DNA of 64,000 nt from contig JAFEMH010000531.1 in NCBI GenBank assembly GCA_022495995.1, positions 62,001-126,000 on the forward strand, given 5' to 3'. Shown piece after piece: positions 45,101-57,100 of the stretch. Every line of letters begins with the position of its first letter. The stretch's first letter is position 1. The notes beneath the pieces were generated by a model. The model had not been told where the DNA came from and did not search any database. It was given only the letters and a program-made list of their open reading frames with translations. The stretch is from Adenophora triphylla var. japonica. Taxonomy: Eukaryota; Streptophyta; Magnoliopsida; Asterales; Campanulaceae. Position numbers and translations under genes: made by a program.

Positions 45101-48100
45101 TCTTCAAGCATCTGTTTTACCCTTTTAACAGAACCAAAGTCTCTCGTCAATTCTTCCACAGATGCTTCCTTTACTGTGATTATCATTTGCTTTAATCGTT
45201 CATTCTCTGTATCCAGTGCAGTCAATAGCATAGGTGTCACTTGTTCTCGCATGTATTGGCCAATATGTTCCTGAAGTTGGGCAGCCAGCTTTTTCTTCAC
45301 AATGTTGACAAGCTGGTCAAAACCCAAATTGTGATCCCTAGATGAAGCTGCAATGCGTATACATGAATCAAGAAAGGAGTCCATGACAGCGACTTTCCAG
45401 ATAAAAAAGGAGTGGCTTTTCAGTGTACCAGAAAACTTCCATCTATGCTCGAATGCTGCAACACTAGAATTAATCGAATTTGTAACCGGAAAATTCCCAG
45501 TTGAGGAATCAGTATGTTCACCCAATGAAGACATCATTTTATTAAGTGATTCCAACTTGGTAAAGGGCTGGACCAGTGCTAGGAGAAGTGAGTTGCTTCT
45601 TGATGAATGTGGCTCCTTGTCCTGTTCCTCACTAATTAAAGATTGGAAATGGTGTTCAGCAGAAGCCAAAGCACTCCTAATACTAGCCTCCCTCTTTATC
45701 AGTGAAGAAGTTCGAGCGTCTTTCTGGTTCCATGTTTGATGGAGTTTGTCCAGCTGTGCTCTGCAAGCTTCTTCTTGAGAGGCAAGTTCCTCTGCCTCTT
45801 CCCAGGAAAGATGCTCCCTACCCTTCACAGCAGCTTCTTCAAGTGCCAACTGTTGCTCGGTGATGACACCGACCTTTACAAAGTAGCTCTGCTCCAGTTC
45901 CGCCAAAGATGCCCTCTCCATCTGAACCTCAATTAGCTGCTCCAGTGCTGTATCAATTGACCCTCTGATCTGTGACAGAGAACCGAATGCATCCATGACC
46001 TCAGAATCGAACGAGATGACAGATCTTATCACATTTGGTATAATGCCTTCAATCATTTGGCCAACCAAGTTCTTGCAGGAAAGTAAGCTGGATTTGAAAA
46101 TGGAAGCCCAGTTCCTAGGGGAAGTGTGATCAGAACCATCTTGACTTGTATCAACATGAGATATATCCGTGCGAAAATATTGCTGAAGTTCATTAAACCA
46201 ACCTGCTACAAGAACACACTTTTCTATTTGCTCTTCAAATACAGACACTAGATCAGACTGCAACCTGTTGTCTGCAATCCTTCTCCCAGTTGAATGATTC
46301 AGCATGTCAAGCACGATATGCTTCATCTCTGTATAAAGAGAAATTATAGCTACATTTAATACGGTCCGAGTCTTCTCCTGCTTCTCTTCAAGCTCCCCTC
46401 GCGATCTAGAATCTCTGATCATCTCATGCTTCAATAATCTTAAATTTGGAGGCAAAGAATCTTTGATTTCAAGGCCTGTAGACTGCATGAAATTCATGAA
46501 GGAGGAAAAAAGACGTTCTTTGGCCTTTGATTCAGTGTCTGAGCCAATTGAGTTTACAAGTTCCTGGTACTCTGCTTCAACTTTCTCAATCTGTTCGGCA
46601 TACTTCTCCACTTGAAGGCATAGATCATCATATATATTACTTACTCTATCAAATCCGTCCACACGTACCTTTGCTATAAGATCAGCAGCCTGCCTTCTAC
46701 TGAGGGATAAGATATCTAAGGAGATGGTATTCATCAAAAGTTGTAAAACTTGCCCCCAACTATGAACTGGGCTGGTTGTGAGGTAATTCAATGGCAGAAT
46801 CCTCTGCAAAGCCGAAGAATAACTTTGGAGCGCTGTCACAGCAGAGGATAGCCCATTATCCAACTCAGATATTAATTGAGAAACTTCCCTGTCTATGTCA
46901 TAGCACTGGACTTGTGTGGGCTCTGGAACAATAGTAAATGGAACCCCAGCCACAAGAACAGCGGATGCAAGAGAATATCCTTCTTCTCGACCAGACAATT
47001 TTAAGCGGGATTTGATCTCTGGGATTGAACTGCTCCTTAACGCATCAAGAATCCGTCCATGTTGCTCAATCCAAGTAGCCGCCTCCTGGGCCTTTTCAGC
47101 TATAACTGCTTTTGCCTGAGCAAATTCGCGTGCCTGCAATTCAAACGAGGTGCGGGCTTTCTCTGAATTGCCAGTTGCTTCAGCAACAATCGATTTTGCC
47201 GATGTTTCATGCAGAATAAGGTTAGATCTCTCTTGGTCAGCACGGTAATAAACAGCTGAGACAATCTCATACTGATTTAGAACATCCACAAACCTCTGGC
47301 ACATCAATTATCATAGTTAAAAGCAATTTGCAGTTATAAGAATATCAAATACAGCAAATCAATAGTGTAGGAAAGTTCTGCCTACCTGAAGAGCAGATTC
47401 AACAGCTGGTAGGGTAGCCAGTAAAAGATCATGATGTTCCTGAAGACATGGGAAATGTAAGTACCTATCACATGGAACTCATACATAAGCAACCAACTGA
47501 ACTCACCCAAAAAAAATTAATTACTTTATCAACAGCCAAATAGAATGTAAAGTCAGAAATTTCAAAAAGAATTGCAAGAAGAACAATTGGCAGAACCAAA
47601 CACCAAAGAGGACACCAGGGCGAATATCCCTCAAAATAGTTTATGCACAATGAACAGAAAAATTAATATGCATAGGCAACTACCTGCAATGGTACACGAA
47701 TTTCTTGCACGCGAGATGCAAACAAACTCAAGCTAACTGCAAGCTCCATCCCCTTTCGTTCTTCACCAACAATTGCTGCATCGTCGTGAAAATCTCCACG
47801 AGTCCATTCTACAAGAGGATCCCAGACAAAAACCTCTAACAACATTAAGAGTATGTCCTTATTTTTCTTCAATACACCAAGAACTGCTTCACAGTTTGCT
47901 CGAAAAGAGCCTTCAATGCCTGTCAACCCTAAAGCTCCTTCAATTGTTTGAGTCAGCCGGAAAGGCACAATTTCAGGAACCTTTAGCCTTTGGCCCTTAT
48001 CGAAGCACACATTGTAATCAATATGCACAATATCCCCGCTCTGAAAATCCATAAGAATATTATCCAAATGCCTGTCTCCAAGACCGAGAATGTGCCCAAC

Positions 48101-51100
48101 CATGCTCATGGCAGCTACACTTCCAGAATACCTACAAGCAAACAAAAATCAGATATATAACAATCAATAGGTAAATAAAAAAGGTAATCCGATTGAATGC
48201 AAGCATACTGATGCAAAACAGGCATGTGGAAACATGGGAATTAGACATGAGTTACTGTTGGGCTACTTATATTATTTAGGCATAACTTGTATCTGAAAGT
48301 CAGTGTTGGAACATCAAAATAAACCGCTATAAAGAGAATAATCTGAAAAGCATAAAAGCGAGTTCATTTAAGATCCCCATCAACACTAGTCAAAGCAATT
48401 CATTTATATTGTATTAACAACAAAGAGCTAACATACAATGAGATCTCAAGATATCAGACAGCTAGACCAGAATGCCCCAACAGCCACTTATGCTCAATTC
48501 ATTTGCCAGAAGATTTCAGGCCTATATCTCTCACAGCCAACTTTGCCAAATCATGAAACATATAGTGGAGTAAGGAGAGCGTATAGTGGAGTAAGTGTTG
48601 TGAGTATGAAAAGTGAGGTAGGAGAGAGAAAGTGTAGGGAATAGTAAGTGGATAGTTTTTTTGATAGGAATAGTAAGTGGATAGCTATTGTGAGTATGAC
48701 AAGTGGGTCCCGTAAATAAAGAAGTACTAAAAAGTTTTCATTTTAAGAGTGTGCCCTTTTAAATGGGACACCCAAAATGGAAATTTGTGCCCCTTCGAAT
48801 GGAACGAAGGGAGTATTGCGTAGCAGGAATTGCATATACATAAATATATATAAATAAATAACTTACCTACTTCGAAAGATAAATAAATAAATAAATAGAT
48901 CAATAAACATATAATGAGTTAAACTTAGTGTAAACTGAACTGATCTCCGGTTCCCATTTGTAATGTTCTTTCCACCTTCCCAACATGGCCTTCAAAATTT
49001 ATTAGCTTAATTCTCAGCTGTTCCCTCCAAAGTTTTCACCATTCTTAACCTACTTGGGACATTGGTGTATGAGATACATGATAATAATCACCAGCAGATG
49101 GCATTTCCCTACTCCATGCATCTTTTAACACCAAAACAGTTGCCAATGGAGTACATTCTAATTTTGTCGAACGCTTCCCACGTGAGAATGCAGCCTTCTT
49201 TTTATTCACAACTCTCAGTACTTATTATCTTAAAAATCAATTAACTGACAAGTCACTAACAGGTTAGAACCAAAAGTGAATCAGGAATCCATCCAACAAC
49301 TCTCAAGTTACTCAACAAGTACAAAGCAAGATGACAATATACATCAAGAGAAGAATATAAAAAGCTAGTCTGTACACCTCCAAAGAGCTCAAAGCCCCAA
49401 TTTTGCACGTTATAGACCAGATCAAATAGGGTTACACCAAAATATAGTTATTTTACACTTGTGTCCGCCTATCTAGTTGTGGAGAGACAGGATGGATATT
49501 ATTTTCTATAATTTTCATTGTAAAGAGGATAAGGAATCAAGAGTGAAGAGACCTACAGAAGCCCCAAAATCTTAATATAGGCACAGGGATGTAGAGGTGG
49601 CCGGTTGACCAAACCGCCGGTTAGCCGGTTGAAAACCGGCGGTTGAAACCTCCAAAATCCCGAACCGGAACCGAACCGCCTAGACCGGTTACGGTTTAGG
49701 CGGTTCACGGTTTTAACGGTTATCCGGTTAACCTCCGGTTTGACGGTTTGGATATGCTCGGCCGAGTCCTTGGTGTTGCTCGGCCGAGCAACCCTTTTAG
49801 GGTTTAGGGTTTTGAGGGTTGCTCGGCCGAGTCTTTGGTGTCGCTCGACCGAGCAACCCTTTTAAGGTTTAGGGGTTGAGGGTTGCTCGGCCGAGTCTTT
49901 GGTGTTGCTCGGCCGAGCATATCATTTTTCAGTTAATTTTTTTAACGGTTTTTTGAAAAAAGTTAACTTTTAATTTTTTTCAATTTTTTTTTTTGAATAA
50001 ATAAGACTATTTTAGACTTAAGTTTACTACATACATTTTTTGCAAAAAGGTTTATAAAAAAAGTTATGAATTTTTAAAGAAATAAAATTTAACGGTTTTT
50101 TGAAAAAAGTTAACTTTTAATTTTTTTCAATTTTTTTTTGGATAAATAAGACTATTTTAGACTTAAGTTTACTACATACATTTTTTGGAAAAAGGTTTAT
50201 AAAAAAAGTTATGAATTTTGAAAGAAATAAAACTTAACTTTTTTATAAGAAACGAAAGTATATAAAAGAAAAAAGCGACGGTACCCTTAAATTTTATTAA
50301 TTAAACTACAATTACAACGAGGGTATTGGTAGGAGTGGTGGTGGTAGGCTGGTAGTAGTGGACCTAGTGGTATTGATAGGAGTGGTAGTGGTAACCGGTA
50401 GGAGTGGTAGTAGTAGTGGTAGTAGCGGTAGTGGTAGTGGTGGTAGTAGTAGTAGTGGTAATAGTAGTTGTGGTGGTGGTGATGTAGACCGGTAGTAGTG
50501 GTAGTGGTAGGTAGCGATAGTAGTGGTGGTAGTAGTAGTAGTGGTAAAGATGAGGTGGTGGGCGTGTGGTGATGGTGGTGGCGTAGACCGGTAGTAGTGG
50601 TATCGGTAGGAGTGGTAGTAGTAGCGGTAGTAGTAGTGGTGATAGTAGTAGTAGTGGACCCTAGCGGTAGCAGTAGTAGTGGTGGTGGTGGTAGTAGTGG
50701 TGGTGGTAGTGGTGGTGGTGGTGATGGGCGGTGGTATATGTAGACTAGTAGCGAGTGGTACTAGTAGTAGTGGTAGTAGTGGTGGTGCGTGGTGGTAACC
50801 GGGTAGTAGTGGTGGTGGTGGTGGTGGTGGTGGTGGTGGTGGTGGTGAACATAACGGCTAGTTTGAAAAAGTAGCCGTTGGAATGAGTTCTGGCGTTTTG
50901 CTCGGCCGAGCAACTCATATGACTCGGCCGAGCATGACCGTTATTGGAAATTAACACTACTGGAAGGTTATGCTCGGCCGAGCAACTCATATGACTCGGC
51001 CGAGCAAGCCAAAACCGGCGGTTAACCGGCGGTTGGCCGGTTTTTCAAAATTTCAAACCTTAACCGAACCGGCCAATTACCGGTTTCGGTTAGCCGGTTC

Positions 51101-54100
51101 CGATTAACCGCCGTTGACCGGTTTTGACCGGTTTTGGCCGGTTTTCAACCTCCCGGTTGGCCGGTTCGGTTTATAAAATGGACACGTCTACAGGGATGTA
51201 CGTGGAACAAAAAAATCTAAAGTTAATGAGTCAAAGGAATAAACCCTCAGGACAAGCAAATCACTTCCATTTCAGAATGGAAGAATAATATCAAGGTCAA
51301 TAGATTGTCAAATCGCGTTACGAGCATCCTTTATTTCTTCTAAGATTCCAACTGCCATATAAACAAATCATTGAATTCAAAATAAATCCTACCTTTCGAA
51401 GAGCTCTGCTCTTGTAATTTGTAAAATCCTACTATTCTGACATTTAAGCTGTCTTAAAGGTAACACTGCTCGTATAATAGCAAACACAAGCAAATGTATA
51501 ATCCTTTCACATGCCTATATGTACTTATGTTTACGTAAGTCATTATGACCAATGCACATCTACCAACATATTCATCAGCATGAGTGTGAATTTTGCAGCT
51601 TTTCATACCGATCACACACGCGTGTTTGGATGCGAGCAAATGCAACTCATTAAGGGCTACGGCATTTCCATTTTGTTCGTTCACTTAATGTTCCAACAGT
51701 TTTCAACCCATAACAGCACTGGATGAGGAAAACAACAGCATAGATGTCCTCCCTAATTATGTCCCTTTTATATTCCTATTATGTTTTCTAATCTGGAAAT
51801 AGTAAGCAATCTGTGTATTAAAGGCATGCATGATATTTCCATGGCAGCTGCTCGTAGTCTTCATGTTTGTTCATTTCTCGTGTACCTTTCGTTATCAGAT
51901 TACTTACCTGCTCAAGTTTTCAGAGATGCTCTCAAATTTCCATTGCACCAAAGAAGTGAACAATTTATTTAAGATACCCAAATTTACTCCACGGTCCCAT
52001 TTTAGAGAAGTGCAGTTACACGTAAGAAATTCCATAAGTAGGACCAACATATATTGACACGTCGAATGTCAACCCAATAAACACTTTGCTTCAAATTTTC
52101 CATTTCAAATCTGAACAGAGGTCACAAAATATTAATGATAACCCTCATTAAATTTATAGCTCTGCATCCTAATATTAAAACCTCAAAAGCAAGTCCAGAC
52201 AGCACAAGAAAGATGGCATAACTAAATAATTTTCACAATCACATACACACTTAAAATTGCAACATTCTACAATTGTCCATACGATATACCAATATGCATA
52301 GATGACTTTTCATACTTTGAAAGAGGAAAGAAAGAGTTCATTAGTTTTATTGTAAGTACCTCTTCAATTTTGAGTTGAACGCTTTGAAACCTTCACTGGC
52401 ACACCAAAGTTCTTGCTGAAGAAGTTGTCTAGGAACTTCATTCATAAGATCCAAAAGGACTTTCCTTTTGACTTCAAGAGGCCAGTCTCTTCGAGAGATT
52501 ACACGTCTTATACCTTTCTCTTTCAGTGCTGGTATAATTTTGCCGTAGAACATATCGATAGGACGAGGAACAGGTGGGGGAACAGAATTCTTTGTGTTGC
52601 CAGCAGCACTTGCTGAGAGTTGTGCTACCTGAACACGGTTCTGCCACGACTTAAAGACGCTATAGATACTTGTTACATTGTCAACCCATTGAATAAGACC
52701 AGCTCGACCACTGATGGGTGTCACCAAGTAATAACGAATCCCAAGAAATTCACCACGGGTTGCAGAAGAAGATTGCAGAAAGCCATTTACAGCTTGCAAA
52801 AGCTGCATAATTCTAGCATCAAGACGTAGGTCTTCTCGGCCTTTCAAAAGATATGGGTATTTCTGACCATCTGATCCCAGTATAACAAGTTTTTTAGGTT
52901 TGGTCTTGGTTGACAAAATAAATAATTGTCCAGAGAAAGCTGCAATAGTAACAATTCCCTGGAGAGTACTAGTGAGGCCCCCTTCAGATTCAGATACTGT
53001 ATTTTGCTTCTCAAGACCAGGCATTGGAACGTCAGATGATGATAGTAGAGCCAATTGTGGGGCAACTTCTCCCAAAGATATTGATGATTTTCTCTGATAA
53101 GATGCCAAGGATGCAGCAATGTGGTCGAATGGTTTCCAAACCTCTCCTAGTGCAATAGTAGATGCTGGAGGGACCTTGAAGTTTAAGATGGCTGATTTGA
53201 TATGTTCCATGTACTCTTCATGGAACCACATCTCATGAAGTGTTTCAGGCTTCCGAGAAGTTGAAGCCAAACGACGCTCCAAGGCTACCACAATGGGAGC
53301 CATCATGGCAGAGTATTTTGCCCCATTTATCTTAATCTTCTCGCTGTGGCTAAGAGTCACATTTTCTGCAATACGTGTTGCTTCCTCTTTCAACAAATTA
53401 ATGCGCCTCATCACATCTAGAAAAGAAGCAGACAAAATTTGCTAAGGAGAAGTGATCAAGCAGTAAGCACAATGAAACAAGCCTAGGCAAAGGGGAGATG
53501 ACAAGATAAAGAAAGGCCAAACACACACCTTAAATTAGGGTCTGTGATTTCAACAAAGATTTGATTCCTATGACCCTCATTTCAATGACTGAAAAGACAA
53601 AATATCAATCCAGCCTTAATTGTAGGTAGAGACTAAGACAGACATGTCAAGCATGTCCATGGAGGGTCGAAAACTTGAGATATCAAAATGTTTCAAGATG
53701 GAAAACTTATATCAGTTCTTTTGTAAGTCGACACATTGACTATCGTGTCTCAAGTTTATCCTCCGCATGGTTACACGACACACTCTAAACAATGGCATTC
53801 ATCTCCCTCTCTTTCTGACACTAGTAACTAATAGGGTTAATTACACCATTTGTCCATGCACTTTGATGTTTCGAGTAAATGAAAGCCTACGACTCCATTA
53901 ATGGCTGATTCTAAGTACACATGTATTCCTAAATTTTCATATGTCCATGCACTTTGACGTTTCGAGTAAATGAAAGCCTAAGACTCCATTAATGGCTGAT
54001 TCTAAGTACACATGTATTCCTAAATTTTGTTGTGTTTTTATCATCTCTCCGATTTTTCCTTTTTTTCCCACCTCCTCTTTAACGAGTCCATACCATGTTA

Positions 54101-57100
54101 GCCGACCCCCAAATCTTTTTGGGACCAAGGCTTTGTTGACGGCGTAAGAAAATCATCTATTGTAATTTTTGCATCTCACTTGATCCTTTACAAGTGGCAA
54201 TTTCAGAAATAAGGACTTCATGTTGACAGCGTAAGAAAATCATCTATTGTAATTTTTGCATCTCACTTGATCCTTTACAAGTGGCAATTTCAGATATAAG
54301 GACTTCATGAATTAAATGATGTTAAGCCTTGTCTCTTATATAAAGGGGTTATACATATGGTTCCTTTAAAGTAACTACATATTTACAGAGTGTAAGGTGA
54401 ACTCTACATATTACCTAAATGACGTGTACTTTTATATGCACACGGCCACACAGATTTTGAAAGGCGAGTCAAATAAATTCCAGAGAAGATTTTAGTTTCT
54501 GAATTCTATCCAGTAAAAAGAGCATACCTGGGTGAAGATCTTGAAGTGTGCTGAGCCACAGTTCCTCCCAAAGAATGGTCACATTTTCTAGCTCTTTGAT
54601 CATAAGCTGAACATCCAGGACCAGACTTGGATAAAGCTTGGTCTGCATGTGGTAACACTAAATGTTAATCTACTCAGTTTTAGCGATCCAAATACAACAG
54701 TAAACAGGAGAGAAAGCGGAATTTTCTGTTCCACTATAAGCACCCAAGTTATGCTCATGATTTAGTATCGTGAGAACCACCTTACCGTAAAGTCTCCATA
54801 TTCAGGGCAAGTATGAACCCAACAAATTTACAAATTACAACAACAACATCAACAACAACAAAGCCTTAGCCCCAAAATGATTTGGGGTCCGCTAACATGA
54901 ATCATCATATGTAATTGTCAAAGAAAAGATGTGAGGAAAAAAATTAAAAAAAAAACTAAGTAGTAATTTAAAAGAAGAAATAGGCGGGACGAAAATTTTG
55001 AAGAAAGAAAGAACATAAAAGATAAAAAAGGAGTAAATGGAAGATAGAAGTCATTAAAAAGTAAAAAAAAAAAAAACATTAAGGAAATGTGAAAGTGAAG
55101 AAGTTAAAACAAATTATAAAATTAAAATCTAATATTAAAAAAAAATAGTCCCTCTGTTACAAAAAAAGAGTCCCATACTCCCTATGTCCCATCTTAATCT
55201 ACAAAATTTTCTATTTTTGGTGTCCCACTCAAAGTTACAAAGTCCCGCAATTGAAACTTTTTAATACTTCTTAAATAATGGGACCCACTTGTCATACTCG
55301 CAACAAATACCCACTTGCTATTCTCTACCCACTTTCTTTCTCCTATCCCACTATCTATACTCCACTTTAATATTATACATGTTTCCTTAATTCACGTGCA
55401 TTATCATAAATTTGTAGCATAAATCGGGACGGAGGGAGTATTACTTTTTGGAGTGTTACAAAAAAAGAGTCCACTTTCCTTTTCAGAAAAAAAAATGATG
55501 AATTGTATCCACAAATTTACTCTGGGCCCACCTCCAGTTTAATTGTGACCACAAATTTTGCTTTCCATGATACTGTGCAAAAAGCAATGGGACCCTTATT
55601 TTCTAATGGAGGAAGTAATAATATATTGCATGGAGAAGCCATAACGCTTGTTGATATCGACATTACACCTCCTAACAAGAGCAATTAAGAAGTATATATG
55701 CATGTGTCTTAACCGTCTCAATCTAGTTTGTCTCACTTATCTCCTATTAGAACAGATTTTACCATCTAATGAACAATTTTTTAAAGAAATATTTCCCCGC
55801 TAGTTTTACCACATATCCATCATACCATTCACAGTTAAAGTATCAACTTGAAAGGTAGGAGTATGACATAAATGACAGTCCAAACACAATCCAACTCCCC
55901 ATCTTAGATAATAGTGGTCTTAAATACCGAATTACCCCTATGTGGTTTTCTTAGACATCAAAGCTAAACTTATCCACTACTACCCCTTTTGCCGTTGCAC
56001 TCCATATATTCCAATTCACTCATGCTTAATCTCAACCCTTGCACACTAAATTTGCATTGCATATCTTCACTGTGGTTGGGAGGGATAGATGTCTGAGGAA
56101 GCTAGGAGCAAAAAATGGTATATATTCCAACACTTCCACCCAAAAGAATAATTTTTTAATCCATAACATAAGTGCACAGTAAAGGGAAGCCACCAGAGTT
56201 CTAGAAAACAATGTCAAAAATATTACCAAACATGCTAATATATGTTGAAGCTCCTCTGAAGGTTCCTCTTCGCTGGCATTCATATCAGCAAGGGTTGGAT
56301 AAACTATGGACGATGGTGATAACTTTGCAAGCATTATAAGCAAGCCCTCCAGCTGTTTGCGAACAGCTTGATCAGGATGAGAACTTAGTCTTGCAAACAG
56401 TTGAGGGATAACGTCCTTAAAAAAAACAGACGACAGTTAGTTTAAAGAATAAAGTTCGTGTAGTAGAAAGAGAAAAAAAGAATATCACCTGCCACGGCAG
56501 TAAAGGAACTGCTGAAAGTGCAGGTTCCAGCGTATCTTTCAACTCCACCCCAAAGTTGAGAAGAATATGCAAGACATGCAGTGTAGCCCTCAAGGTGTAA
56601 CTTACAGTCTTTTGGCTTTCTTCGCCATCAGCACCAGCCAATGGACTACCCCAATGCTTGGAAGATGAATATGATAGGTAACTTATGAAAGCTTGAGCAG
56701 CATGCCCAAAGAGAGATACCCTTCTCTTCCTCAAGGACCACCAAACATCAATTAGACCATCCAAGCACATAGACACAGTTCCTTCCATTCCAACATTTGC
56801 AAATTGAAAAAAGTTCTGCAGCTGAGAACTCACAGTAGCAGAAAGGCATTCAGCAGTAGAATTTTCTGCTCCAGGTGCTCCGGCCGCAGCTTCAATTATG
56901 TTCACTACTTGCTGCACTACTGCATTGACATAGTCTTCATTTCTCATGTGTTCCGAAGCTTCGAGGGGAACATCATTTTCTGCCAGTGCCTTGTATGAAT
57001 CTTTGGGATCACTCGCTTTCTGACGAAACATCGAAACAACAAATTCACGAACACTCAATAACTCTTCTTGTGAAAGCTTAAATCTATCAGGGAGAATTTC

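Larger units (their letters stand above)
49592..51190. mobile_element. Non-autonomous hAT element, 1,599 bp, in SMG1 intron
   Basis: The ends TAGAGGTGGCC and, inverted, TAGACGTGTCC form imperfect terminal repeats, and subterminal regions are packed with CCGGTT/AACCGG words. No transposase is encoded. Inside, in order: six CTCGGCCGAG-type palindromes (49757-49917), a tandem duplication of about 147 bp (49941-50233), a GGT/AGT repeat tract (about 50323-50850) and four more palindromes (50901-51004). With the 8-bp duplication this is a clear hAT-type insertion that must be spliced out with the intron. Confidence 0.85.
49584..51198. repeat. 8-bp target duplication CAGGGATG flanking the hAT element
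   Basis: CAGGGATG occurs at 49584-49591 and again at 51191-51198, exactly outside the element ends. A perfect 8-bp duplication is diagnostic of hAT transposition. Confidence 0.88.

Noticed and set aside
44522..45936. Several plus-strand frames of 66-135 codons
   Set aside because: Antisense shadows of the large SMG1 exon 44448-47295, whose minus-strand frame is open and in phase with neighbours.
50745..50990. Thr-rich minus-strand frame of 81 codons
   Set aside because: Produced by the GGT repeat and the palindromic sites inside the hAT element; simple-sequence artefact.
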